NCBI GenBank assembly: GCA_946560015.1
Contig: CAMNUC010000002.1
Location: 1-38,716 of the forward strand
Origin: an uncultured Candidatus Saccharibacteria bacterium
GTDB taxonomy: Bacteria; Patescibacteriota; Saccharimonadia; Saccharimonadales; Saccharimonadaceae
DNA: 38,716 nucleotides
Reading direction: 5' to 3'
Shown here: piece after piece, positions 14,393-21,758 of the stretch
Position numbering within the stretch: position 1 is the first letter of the stretch
Layout of the letters: each line of letters opens with the position of its first letter
The notes under the pieces: generated by a model
Told to the model about the DNA's origin: nothing
Databases searched by the model: none
Seen by the model: the letters and a program-made list of their open reading frames with translations, nothing else
Translations under genes and position numbers: made by a program

Positions 14393-15235
14393 CTAATCTA
14401 GATTTATGCCGTCATTAAGTAGTTTACGATTGATGAAATAGAGCGTGGTAATGAGGACGGTATAGATAGCGCCTATGCCAGTTAGTACCATGATCATGAA
14501 ATCTTGATTGAAAATTTCGTGAGCGATTTGAGGTGGTTTGGCGTCAAAGAGCATAGCGTGGATGCTGGTATCGAAGTTAGCCCAGACGCGGAAGCATCCT
14601 AACATAATGAGAATGCCTATAATATAGACTGCGAAGCCGCAGATGACGGCGCGGAAATTGCGGTGGTTGTTGGTTTTGCTGCCAATGGTGATGCCGGTGA
14701 AACCACAGATGGTAGCATAAAGATATTGGGTGAAGAATGTGAAAAGATAGACGAGATAGAAAATTGGGGTAGCGTCTGGCATGCCAAACCCAAAAGTTAT
14801 GGCAAGGTCCTTGCCGCTTGGTGTGAGCTGTAAGATACTGAGAGTGATGGCGATGGTGCCGATGACGAGCAGTGTGACAATTATTGCTGAGAAGAATTTG
14901 GAAGCCCAGAGTGTTTTGCGAGTGATGGGTAGGGTGTTTGTGAGATAGCCTTCATCGCTGAAAAGATTGATTTTGAAGCGTATCCAAGTGCGAATGACGG
15001 AGTTGAGGAGTAAACCGATGATGACGGCGAAAATGGCGTTCCAGAAAATAGTGTGAGTGATTTGAAGCAAGACTGGAGGTTCGTCGCAGACGGGCATGTA
15101 ATTATCATCAAGCCAGCAAGGTGTATCATAGGCGGTCATGTTGAAGAGCGCCGCGCAACATAGTAGGATAACAGCATAAATAGCGACAGTTTTGAGGATG
15201 AATTTGAGATCGTATTTGATAAGCTTAGCGAGCAT
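14393..15235 (-). CDS. ABC-2 type permease of the YtrA-regulated module
   Basis: The start is taken at 15235 (MLAKLIKYDLKFILK), giving 280 aa. An upstream in-frame extension would lie wholly inside the ATPase gene. About six membrane segments are visible (roughly 15-35, 65-90, 120-145, 160-185, 200-220 and 245-270). FxDEGYLTNTLPITRKTLWASKF is a conserved cytoplasmic segment of ABC-2 permeases in this group. The start codon overlaps the end of the ATPase gene by 11 nt, with AGAAAGGA as ribosome-binding site. Together with 15225-15926 it makes an export system, perhaps responding to cell-envelope stress as Ytr-type systems do, which is inference. Transcription ends at 14364-14387. Confidence 0.87.
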   Translation of the reverse strand: MLAKLIKYDLKFILKTVAIYAVILLCCAALFNMTAYDTPCWLDDNYMPVCDEPPVLLQITHTIFWNAIFAVIIGLLLNSVIRTWIRFKINLFSDEGYLTNTLPITRKTLWASKFFSAIIVTLLVIGTIAITLSILQLTPSGKDLAITFGFGMPDATPIFYLVYLFTFFTQYLYATICGFTGITIGSKTNNHRNFRAVICGFAVYIIGILIMLGCFRVWANFDTSIHAMLFDAKPPQIAHEIFNQDFMIMVLTGIGAIYTVLITTLYFINRKLLNDGINLD

Positions 15236-15926
15236 TTTTGAATTCCTTTCTGAAGATTTCGTCAATTGAAGCGTTATGTTTAGTGCGAAGCTTGTCGGCG
15301 TCGGCTTGCAGGATAATTTCACCATTGTCGATAAAGATGACTTCATCAAGGATACGCTCAATGTCGGCGATGAGGTGAGTAGAGATTAGTACGCTGGCGC
15401 CCTCGTTGAAGTTGTGTAGAATTGTATCCAGGATATAATCGCGTGTAGCTGGATCAATACCGCCGAGAGGTTCATCAAGTATGTATAATTTGGCGCTACG
15501 GCTCATGACAAGAATGAGCTGAAGTTTTTCCTGCATACCCTTGCTCATATGGAGGATCTTGGCATCTAATGAAAGATCAAGATCGTCAATGAGGCGTGTG
15601 GCTTTATTGATGTCAAAATTATCGTAGAATTCGGCAAAGTAATTGAGGGATTGGCGGACGGTCATGACCTTGTCAAGATATGTGCGTTCAGGAAGGTAGG
15701 ATATGTTGCGTTTACTGTTGATGCCGATTGGCTTACCCTCGAATAATACTTCCCCGCTGGTGGGCGTGAGTAAATCATTGGCGAGTTTGATGATGGTGGT
15801 TTTACCCATACCATTCTTGCCAAGTAAGCCGATGATTTTGCCGCTGGGGATCTTGAGATTGACATCATGAAGGACTTCGGTTTTGCCAAAGCTTTTGGAA
15901 ACGTTTTTATACTCTAGTAACGTCAT
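15225..15926 (-). CDS. ABC transporter ATPase of the YtrA-regulated module
   Basis: The 233-aa protein contains Walker A GKNGMGKT (36-43), SYLPERTYLDKVMTV as the Q-loop-like region, a divergent signature MSKGM (127-131), Walker B LYILDEP (147-153) and switch His in ISTHLIADIE. The short length without a C-terminal extension resembles YtrB/BcrA-type exporters. AAAGGA precedes the ATG and overlaps the end of the repressor gene. One nucleotide separates the repressor stop from the ATG, so the repressor, ATPase and permease are clearly co-transcribed. Confidence 0.93.
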   Translation of the reverse strand: MTLLEYKNVSKSFGKTEVLHDVNLKIPSGKIIGLLGKNGMGKTTIIKLANDLLTPTSGEVLFEGKPIGINSKRNISYLPERTYLDKVMTVRQSLNYFAEFYDNFDINKATRLIDDLDLSLDAKILHMSKGMQEKLQLILVMSRSAKLYILDEPLGGIDPATRDYILDTILHNFNEGASVLISTHLIADIERILDEVIFIDNGEIILQADADKLRTKHNASIDEIFRKEFKNAR

Positions 15927-15927
15927 T

Positions 15928-16293
15928 TTAATCCTTTCTTTTTAGAGTTTCTAGGTGTGAGATAATATCGGCGTGCGACAATCCTAGCTCCTGCATTTCG
16001 GTGAGGAACTTTTGGATTTTGGTGGTGGCGAGCTTGGTGCGCTGTTTGGTGATAAATTTGGCGTCGTCGGTGACGAACTTGCCATTGGTACGCTCAGTGA
16101 TGATGAGACGCTTGTCTTCTAATTCCTGAAGGGCTTTTTGCATGGTATTTGGATTGACTTGAGCTTGTGCTGCAAGATCGCGGACAGACGGTAAACGATC
16201 TCCGGGTGAGAATTGCCCAGAAATAATATAAAGCTCAAGTTGCTCGACTAGTTGAAGGTAGATGGGGCGATCATTGGCGAAAGTGAAATTCAT
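15928..16293 (-). CDS. GntR-family (YtrA subfamily) transcriptional repressor
   Basis: The 121-aa protein has a winged helix at about residues 8-76: PIYLQLVEQLELYIISGQFSPGDRLPSVRDLAAQAQVNPNTMQKALQELE, then a wing with ITERTNGKFV. A short C-terminal helical dimerisation part follows rather than a ligand-binding domain, which is the defining feature of the YtrA subfamily. Such repressors usually control their own operon with a linked ABC exporter, exactly the arrangement here. A 22-bp near-perfect palindrome (16306-16327) lies immediately upstream, over the expected start of transcription, and is the probable operator. The inducing signal is unknown. Confidence 0.93.
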   Translation of the reverse strand: MNFTFANDRPIYLQLVEQLELYIISGQFSPGDRLPSVRDLAAQAQVNPNTMQKALQELEDKRLIITERTNGKFVTDDAKFITKQRTKLATTKIQKFLTEMQELGLSHADIISHLETLKRKD

Positions 16294-16305
16294 GGTTTCT
16301 AACTA

Positions 16306-16327
16306 TTGTATTAATAACTTAGTACAA
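16306..16327. promoter_or_regulatory. Probable YtrA operator overlapping the promoter
   Basis: On the minus strand: TTGTACTAA-GTTA-TTAATACAA. This is two 9-bp half-sites in inverted orientation, differing at one position, separated by 4 bp. A -10-like TATTAT (16327-16332) directly abuts it, so binding would cover the transcription start. The half-site recurs in two other promoters of the window. Confidence 0.7.
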
Positions 16328-16575
16328 TAATACTCAAAATAATACATAAAGTCAAGAATATTTTTGAAAAAAGTGGATAAAAAGTTAATTCACAAAAATT
16401 TTTCATCGTTTTTTGACCTGAAAAAGTGTTCAAAAAGCATGAAATACGAATTAATAAATTTTAATCAGGTAGTTTTGAGGGATTTTAGCGGAGCAGTTTG
16501 GTAAGTAGGCGTGAAATGAATTATTTTTAGAGTTTGATTGGTTCGTGCTTTAATTTTAATATGTGTCATTCATAA
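16328..16575. other. AT-rich intergenic region, nothing further recognised
   Basis: Between the repressor promoter and the metK terminator the sequence is AT-rich with A and T runs. No coding frame, tRNA or convincing RNA structure was seen. Confidence 0.5.
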
Positions 16576-16605
16576 AAAAGTCCTAGCTTACAAGCTAGGA
16601 CTTTT
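16576..16605. terminator. Terminator of metK
   Basis: A perfect 14-bp stem AAAAGTCCTAGCTT / AAGCTAGGACTTTT with a 2-nt gap at the tip, 17 nt downstream of the metK stop on the minus strand. It is symmetrical and could act in both directions. Confidence 0.93.
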
Positions 16606-16621
16606 GGCTAGTGGGCAAAAG

Positions 16622-17608
16622 CTAACTATCCCAGCCGAAGCCTTCACCAAAATGACCGTAGCGGGCGGTAGGTTCATAAATAGGGCGGAGCAAATCAAGA
16701 GTCTTGATAATACCACGTGGAGTCAGATCATATCCTTCAATAAGTTCTGGCTTACCATCAATTATGACGGTACGTTCTAATGGTTCAGCGTAACCAATAG
16801 CATAAGCAAGGCGGACGAAAACTTCTTGAGCCTGGCGTTTCTGCAAGTAGTCAACTGCAACGCGGCGAGCCATATAGGCAGCGGAACGATCGACTTTGGA
16901 TGGGTCTTTGCCGGAGAAGGCGCCACCGCCAATAGGAATGCGGGGGCCGTAGTTGTCAACGATTAGTTTGCGGCCAGTAAGGCCAGTGTCAGCATCAAAT
17001 CCGCCTTGATTCCAGTCGCCAGCGGGGTTGAGATGTAGCTCAGGGTTCCCTGGGAGACTTTCCTGCTCGATAAAGGCGTGGACGAGTTCATTGAGCTCTT
17101 TTTGAGAAGTGTTTTGGAAGCTAGCGACAATAGAATTGAGCGTCCAATTGCTACCATCGCATTCTAAAGTGACTTGGGTTTTGCCATCGTATGGATGTTT
17201 GGTAAAAATGAATTGGTTGAGACGACGAGATAGTATGACTTCGCGCGGGAGCATCTCAGGAGTTTCTGAGCAAGCATAGCCAATCATAATTCCCTGGTCG
17301 CCAGCACCACCAATATCAACGCCTTGGGCGATTTCTGGACTTTGTTCTACGACATTAACAGTAATTTTGATATCGTCGCCAGCGATGTGTTTTACGATAT
17401 CTTTGATGTCGATGTCCCTGGCTTGGGAAGTAACCTCTCCAACAACGAAGATTTGATTATGTCCACCACAGGCTTCCATAGCGACGCGTGAATTGGGGTC
17501 TTGTTCTAGATAGGCGTCTAGGATTGCATCAGAAATCTGATCACAAAGCTTATCGGGATGTTTTGGTGACACGCTTTCAGCGGTACGATAGGTTGTAATA
17601 TTCTTCAT
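16622..17608 (-). CDS. metK: S-adenosylmethionine synthetase (compact form)
   Basis: The enzyme makes S-adenosylmethionine from methionine and ATP in the cytoplasm. The protein shows the MetK start TAESVSPKHPDKLCDQISDAILDAYL (His/Pro/Asp in the ATP loop), the first signature GGAGDQGIMIGYA and the second GGGAFSGKDPSKVDRSAAY. Length is 328 aa against about 380-400 in most bacteria. The loss is spread over the central and C-terminal domains, while the active-site loops are kept. The gene is divergent from a glycosyltransferase gene. The extended -10 (TGG-TATAAT, 17615-17620) ends exactly 6 nt before the ATG, so the transcript is probably leaderless. Transcription ends at 16576-16605. Confidence 0.96.
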   Translation of the reverse strand: MKNITTYRTAESVSPKHPDKLCDQISDAILDAYLEQDPNSRVAMEACGGHNQIFVVGEVTSQARDIDIKDIVKHIAGDDIKITVNVVEQSPEIAQGVDIGGAGDQGIMIGYACSETPEMLPREVILSRRLNQFIFTKHPYDGKTQVTLECDGSNWTLNSIVASFQNTSQKELNELVHAFIEQESLPGNPELHLNPAGDWNQGGFDADTGLTGRKLIVDNYGPRIPIGGGAFSGKDPSKVDRSAAYMARRVAVDYLQKRQAQEVFVRLAYAIGYAEPLERTVIIDGKPELIEGYDLTPRGIIKTLDLLRPIYEPTARYGHFGEGFGWDS

Positions 17609-17614
17609 GCTTTC

Positions 17615-17649
17615 ATTATACCATAAGCGGTGGTACGGTGTGATATAAT
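17615..17649. promoter_or_regulatory. Face-to-face divergent promoters of metK and the GT4 gene
   Basis: TATAAT for metK (17615-17620, minus) and TATAAT for the GT4 gene (17644-17649, plus) are separated by 23 bp and each ends 6 nt before its ATG. Each -10 lies where the other promoter's -35 region would be, so the two polymerases should exclude one another. Confidence 0.6.
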
Positions 17650-17655
17650 GAAGCT

Positions 17656-18873
17656 ATGAAGATAGCGATTTTTACCGACCTTTATGCGCCGTGGGCGGAT
17701 GGTGGTGTGGTAGCGTCGATAAAAACGCAGAAGCAGAGCTTGGAAGGGCTCGGGCATGAGGTGGTGGTGTTTTGCCCTGGGTTTGAGGCGCGAGAGCGAA
17801 ATGTGATTACGGTGCCGAGCCATAAGAAGTTGCGGATAAACGGGGCAGTAGTAGCAAAGCGTCCGAGTATAGTAGAAGAATATATTTTATCGGAGATGCC
17901 GGATTTTGCGAGTTTTGATTTGGTGCATGTGCAATATGAAGCAAGCTGTAGCATTGCAGGAGTGAGACTAGCGAGGAAGTTTAATTTGCCATTAGTACAG
18001 ACGATGCATGGGCGTGAAGATATGGCGATCGCGGTGAATATTCCTCATCCGTTTAAGTTTTTGACGGCTTGGGCGCTGAATTTTGCGCATGGGCGGTGTT
18101 TGAAGCATAGTATTAAAGTAAGGCGTGATAGATTTCAGGCACTAACTTTCACACGAGCAAAAATGTGGACATTAATGGTGAATCAGGCGGAATATGCAGA
18201 TATCGTGACTACGCCGTCACGGCATTTTGCACGTAAATTGGAACATTATGGCGTAACAAAGCCAGTGGTAGCCGTATCGAATGGAGTGCCTGATGAGTTG
18301 ATAGAAACAGAAGTTCAGCCACGTAGTCTGGAGGATGGTGCGGTGCTCAAGATGTTATGGAATTCGCGTACATCAAAAGAAAAACGGATTTTGCCTTTTT
18401 TGCAGGCTGTGGCTATGTTGAATCGCCCTTATATATTATATGTATACGGAAATGGTAATCAACTTAAAAAGGCGAAAAGGTTTGCGCAAAAACATAACTT
18501 AAAAGTAAGATTTTATGGCGCGGTGAAGCGAGAACGAATTTTGGAAAAAATGCGCTCAACGCATCTGGCGATAATGGCATCTTATAATTTTGATACACAA
18601 GGCATGACGCTATTAGAAGCGGAGGCGATGGGATTGCCAGTATTCTTTTGCGATCCGGCGATGGTGGAGATTGTACCAAAGGAAAGTTTTGTATTAGCTG
18701 ATGGACCAGAAGCGGCGGCGATGCAGATAGCGTTAGATAATATCCAAGCAGCGCAGATTGAAAAAATGAGCAAGAAGATGTTGGCGAGTCGTAAGGAAGT
18801 GACGCAAGCAGTACAGGACAAAAAAATGCTTGCAGCATATGAAGCAGCATTAGAAGTACATCGGCAAAAGTAA
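17656..18873 (+). CDS. Glycosyltransferase family 4 protein
   Basis: The 405-aa protein has a GT-B fold. The N-terminal half starts MKIAIFTDLYAPWADGGVVASIKTQKQSLEGLGHEVVVFCPG, with the nucleotide-independent acceptor domain motif and QTMHGREDMA. The C-terminal donor domain has VVAVSNGVPDEL, MLWNSRTSKEKRILPFL and NFDTQGMTLLEAEAMGLPV. In that last motif the first Glu of the E-x7-E pair is replaced by Asp. These features place it with retaining GT4 enzymes that move sugars to lipids or polysaccharides at the membrane. A second GT4 gene (21759-23051) is of the same broad type. The extended -10 (TGA-TATAAT) ends 6 nt before the ATG, so the mRNA is probably leaderless. The acceptor is unknown. Confidence 0.9.
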   Translation: MKIAIFTDLYAPWADGGVVASIKTQKQSLEGLGHEVVVFCPGFEARERNVITVPSHKKLRINGAVVAKRPSIVEEYILSEMPDFASFDLVHVQYEASCSIAGVRLARKFNLPLVQTMHGREDMAIAVNIPHPFKFLTAWALNFAHGRCLKHSIKVRRDRFQALTFTRAKMWTLMVNQAEYADIVTTPSRHFARKLEHYGVTKPVVAVSNGVPDELIETEVQPRSLEDGAVLKMLWNSRTSKEKRILPFLQAVAMLNRPYILYVYGNGNQLKKAKRFAQKHNLKVRFYGAVKRERILEKMRSTHLAIMASYNFDTQGMTLLEAEAMGLPVFFCDPAMVEIVPKESFVLADGPEAAAMQIALDNIQAAQIEKMSKKMLASRKEVTQAVQDKKMLAAYEAALEVHRQK

Positions 18874-18899
18874 AGTGGCTGCCTTTTATGGCCGCCACT
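18874..18899 (-). terminator. Hairpin terminator between convergent genes
   Basis: Arms AGTGGCTGCC / GGCCGCCACT (one mismatch), 6-nt loop. On the minus strand it is followed by TTTACTTTT, fitting termination of the 18914-19495 gene. On the plus strand no T run follows. Confidence 0.7.
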
Positions 18900-18913
18900 A
18901 CGGGGTGGAATGA

Positions 18914-19495
18914 TTATGGATTTAGCGCGCGGTCGAGTTTGTAGATGAACAAACCTAGACCAATAGAGATGCCGGTACCAATAGCAGCGAGTTTAGAAAT
19001 CGTGGACCAGTTAGTGGCAAAGATAAGCAGTAAGATGCCACCCGCAATGCCACCGAAAACGTAAATCCAACGACGTACCAAGATAAGGCATGTAGTGAGT
19101 TTGACGCCAAGGGTATCCTCGCCAACATAAATCAGTATGAGCTCAACAGAGCTGCAGATAACGATGATAGTGGTGCCGAGGTAGACGGCGTAGCAGGCGA
19201 TGTCGGGGTTGCTGGTGCCAAAAAATAAGTAGACCATACAGGTGATAGCGAGGAAAATGTCAGAAAGGTGTTCGATGGTCTTGACGTGTACACGCCACCA
19301 GCGGACTTTGCCGTCATTGGGATAGGACCAGCGACGGGCGCAGGGTCCGTCAAAGGCGTCGCAGAGCTCGCCGAGGACGAACGCCCAAATAGCGTACTCG
19401 GCAGGCATTTTGGTAAAAGTCATTCCCAGTAATATGAATCCGGCGATGACTTCGCACAGAGTCAATGCGTCAGCTAAGTAGTAGAGTCTTTTCAT
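18914..19495 (-). CDS. CDP-alcohol phosphatidyltransferase-like membrane protein (divergent)
   Basis: The 193-aa protein has about five membrane segments. The CDP-alcohol phosphatidyltransferase core is visible as Asp46-Ala-Phe-Asp49-Gly50-Pro-Cys-Ala53-Arg54. In the canonical motif the Ala-Arg is followed about 8 residues later by G-x3-D-x3-D. Here an insertion of about 12 residues (WSYPNDGKVRWWRVH) intervenes and the third Asp is Glu75 (EHLSD). Catalytic capacity is plausible but not certain. Family enzymes join a CDP-activated lipid to an alcohol head group to make phospholipids. A good GGAGGGG ribosome-binding site precedes the ATG, and a -10 lies about 40 nt upstream. The gene is monocistronic and ends at the hairpin at 18874-18899. 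Confidence 0.75.
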   Translation of the reverse strand: MKRLYYLADALTLCEVIAGFILLGMTFTKMPAEYAIWAFVLGELCDAFDGPCARRWSYPNDGKVRWWRVHVKTIEHLSDIFLAITCMVYLFFGTSNPDIACYAVYLGTTIIVICSSVELILIYVGEDTLGVKLTTCLILVRRWIYVFGGIAGGILLLIFATNWSTISKLAAIGTGISIGLGLFIYKLDRALNP

Positions 19496-19625
19496 GTGAT
19501 CCCCTCCTCAAATTTTAATGCCCTAAGTAGCTGAATATTTACATTATACCACACTTTGTATAAAAAGTAAAGAGTAAAATTGAATTTGGTAGGTAAAACA
19601 TGAAAATGAGGAGGAGAAAATGGAA

Positions 19626-19648
19626 AAGCTTAAGGATATTTTAAGCTT
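19626..19648 (-). terminator. AT-rich hairpin after the 19653-20462 gene
   Basis: Arms AAGCTTAA / TTAAGCTT with a 7-nt loop, followed on the minus strand by TTCCATTTTC, a few nt after the stop codon. The stem is weak in GC, so confidence is modest. Confidence 0.5.
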
Positions 19649-19652
19649 AAGC

Positions 19653-20462
19653 CTATTCAAAGAAAATGGCGGCCGTGGTGGCTTCGAGGGGCTTGCGGGG
19701 GTTGAAAAGATTGAGCGCAGAGATTTTACTGGCGAGTTGCCCAGACCAGAGGGAAAGTGGCGTATAGTTTGTATCGTTGATGTGGGTGGTGATAATGTTC
19801 CCGCCATTTGCTGTGATGATGTTGTCTTGGTGAAAAGTGAGTAAAGTAAGGTTGTAGGTGAGGGTAAACTTGTGCAGAGTTTCGATAGTGGGGATAAGGG
19901 GCTGAGAGAGCATGATCATGCGGGGATAGTAGAGGGCGCGGAAGATCTTCTGGAGCTGCGACATAGAGCAGATTAGGAATAAGTTGGGCTTGGTGATGAT
20001 CTGCCCGAAGGTAGGAGCAAGCAAATCGATGGCGTCGCGCGTAATGATAACGGGTCGATCGGTGGGGCGTATAGCATCACTGATGGCGATGGCGGTTTCT
20101 GCATTATGGGAAAGATCGCCAATGAGAAGATTAAAATCGGTTTGATCAAAAATTTTAGTGAGTTCGAAGGATTTGGCAAAGGAGCCACTGTTGGTAGAGG
20201 GAGTAAAGGTCAGTGTGTCAAGTACGGGAAGTTTGCTGCGGAGAGCGTCGGGTAGTATAGTATTAACTTGCTTAAGTGGAAAATGTTGATTAAGGTATTC
20301 TGCAGTCCGAATGACTGTGGAGAAGTTCTGGAGGTTGCCGCCGATGACATTAACGCGTCCAGTTTTTTGCTCGGGGATATTCCAAATTAGGTCGGTAAAG
20401 AGTGGTTTAGTTTGTTTTTGCCAGTAGTCGAAGCTACGATTAATCGTTGCAAAACCTTGCAT
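19653..20462 (-). CDS. Conserved-looking protein of unknown function in the smpB-xth operon
   Basis: The 269-aa soluble protein was not recognised with certainty. The pattern VNVIGGNLQNFSTVIRTAEYL near residues 37-57, FNLLIGDLSHNAETAIAISDAI, then RPVIITRDAIDLL and a final IITANGGNIITTHIN...LSLWSGQLASKISA is suggestive of a ribokinase-like fold such as ADP-dependent NAD(P)H-hydrate dehydratase. The usual catalytic G-A-G-D motif is not obvious, however, so it may be a degenerate relative. The ATG lies 2 nt after the stop of xth, so translation is probably coupled. It is the last gene of the smpB-xth transcript. Confidence 0.7.
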   Translation of the reverse strand: MQGFATINRSFDYWQKQTKPLFTDLIWNIPEQKTGRVNVIGGNLQNFSTVIRTAEYLNQHFPLKQVNTILPDALRSKLPVLDTLTFTPSTNSGSFAKSFELTKIFDQTDFNLLIGDLSHNAETAIAISDAIRPTDRPVIITRDAIDLLAPTFGQIITKPNLFLICSMSQLQKIFRALYYPRMIMLSQPLIPTIETLHKFTLTYNLTLLTFHQDNIITANGGNIITTHINDTNYTPLSLWSGQLASKISALNLFNPRKPLEATTAAIFFE

Positions 20463-20464
20463 TG

Positions 20465-21262
20465 CTAGAACTCCAGTTCGATTGATACAGGACAGTGATC
20501 GGAGCCAAGGATATGTTCGTGAATCTCGGCGGACTTAAGATGAGATAATAAGGATTGAGAAATGAAAAAGTAGTCAATGCGCCATCCGACGTTATTTTCG
20601 CGGGAGTGCCCCCAATGCGACCACCAAGTATAGCGTCGCTCTTGAGGATGGAGGGTGCGGAATGTATCGATGAAACCGGCACTGAGCAAGTTGGTAATTC
20701 CCTGGCGTTCTTCGCTAGTGAAACCGGCGTTATGGGTATTTTGTTTGGGGCGAGCGAGATCAATCTCGGTATGAGCAGCATTAAAGTCACCACAGATAAT
20801 GATGGGCTTGGTTTGCTCAAGAAGTTGGAGTTGCTGCAAGATGGCTGGATCCCAAATTTGTTTACGGAGTTGAAGACGAGAGAGATCCGGTTTGCTATTG
20901 GGCGTGTAGACATTGACGAGATAAAAGTGCTCATATTCGGCGATTTGGAGGCGGCCTTCGGTGAGAGGACAGCCGTATTTATCATTTTGCCAGTTGTAAT
21001 GCTGGATAAGCTTGGGGTCGAATTCGGTGCAACAATTGATGGCGGGAATTTTGCTAAAAATAGCGGTGCCAGAATAACCAGCGCGTTCGGCGCTATTCCA
21101 GTATTCGGTATAATTAGGGAGATCAATTTCGACTTGGTCGGCTTTAGCCTTAGTCTCTTGCAAGCAAAGAATATCTGGATTTTTGGTATTCATAAAATCG
21201 AGAAAAGTGCCTTTTTTGAGGCCAGCACGGAGACCATTAACGTTCCAGGAGAAGATACGCAT
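20465..21262 (-). CDS. xth: Exodeoxyribonuclease III / AP endonuclease
   Basis: The 265-aa protein belongs to the endonuclease/exonuclease/phosphatase fold. Landmarks in order are MRIFSWNVNGLRA (Asn8), LQETKAK (metal-binding Glu36), YSGTAIFSK, VNVYTPN, GDFNAAHTEIDLARPK (catalytic Asp/Asn pair), RYTWWSHWG, WRIDYFFIS and the terminal GSDHCPV with catalytic His256. This is a complete set for the ExoA/XthA group, which nicks DNA at abasic sites in base-excision repair. The ATG shares one nucleotide with the smpB stop (TAATG), and the next gene begins 2 nt after this stop. Confidence 0.95.
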   Translation of the reverse strand: MRIFSWNVNGLRAGLKKGTFLDFMNTKNPDILCLQETKAKADQVEIDLPNYTEYWNSAERAGYSGTAIFSKIPAINCCTEFDPKLIQHYNWQNDKYGCPLTEGRLQIAEYEHFYLVNVYTPNSKPDLSRLQLRKQIWDPAILQQLQLLEQTKPIIICGDFNAAHTEIDLARPKQNTHNAGFTSEERQGITNLLSAGFIDTFRTLHPQERRYTWWSHWGHSRENNVGWRIDYFFISQSLLSHLKSAEIHEHILGSDHCPVSIELEF

Positions 21263-21675
21263 TAGTACTTCCCGCGATTGAGATCGCGTTGTTTGATGGT
21301 TTCGCGTTTGTCGTATTTTTTCTTGCTTTTGCCGGTGGCAATAACGAGCTTAATATAACGGCTGCTACCAAGGAGCTTGACCGGAACGAGTTGTAGACCG
21401 GCTTGGCGAGCGCGTTCAAGCTGAGCGAGCTGTTTCTTAGTGATGAGGAGTTTGACATTGCGCGCGGTGTCGACACCAAGAGTGAGATTGTTGAGCCAGA
21501 GTTCTCGGCTCCTAATAGTGACGAAAGAGCCTTTGAACTGAACATGATGATCGCGAATGAGACGAACTTCTGGACCAGAAAGCACCATGCCACAAGTCAA
21601 CTCTTCGTCGAGCGCGTAGTCGAAATGGGCACGACGATTGACGGTGACAGAATTAGAGACTTTCTTTTTCTTCAT
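21262..21675 (-). CDS. smpB: SsrA-binding protein SmpB
   Basis: The 137-aa protein is the tmRNA partner that rescues stalled ribosomes. Recognisable segments are NRRAHFDYALDEELTCGMVLSGPEVRLIRDHHVQFKGSFVTI (OB-fold core), REKKLL-type helix KQLAQLERARQAGLQLVPVKL, and the C-terminal KSKKKYDKRETIKQRDLNR that enters the mRNA channel. Length is slightly short for the family but all parts are present. An extended -10 (TGT-TATAAT, 21683-21688) ends 7 nt before the ATG. It heads an operon with xth and the unknown gene at 19653. No tmRNA gene was seen in this window. Confidence 0.96.
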   Translation of the reverse strand: MKKKKVSNSVTVNRRAHFDYALDEELTCGMVLSGPEVRLIRDHHVQFKGSFVTIRSRELWLNNLTLGVDTARNVKLLITKKQLAQLERARQAGLQLVPVKLLGSSRYIKLVIATGKSKKKYDKRETIKQRDLNRGKY

Positions 21676-21758
21676 ATTTATAATTATAACACAATAGCTA
21701 TCAGAGTGGGTATGGCGTGATGCTGAAAAACGACATATGTGGTATAATAATGGTTAAG

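Noticed and set aside
19620-19844. Plus-strand frame of 74 aa after AGGAGG
   Set aside because: It lies antisense to the end of the 19653-20462 gene and over its terminator. The GGAGG match is isolated with no promoter.
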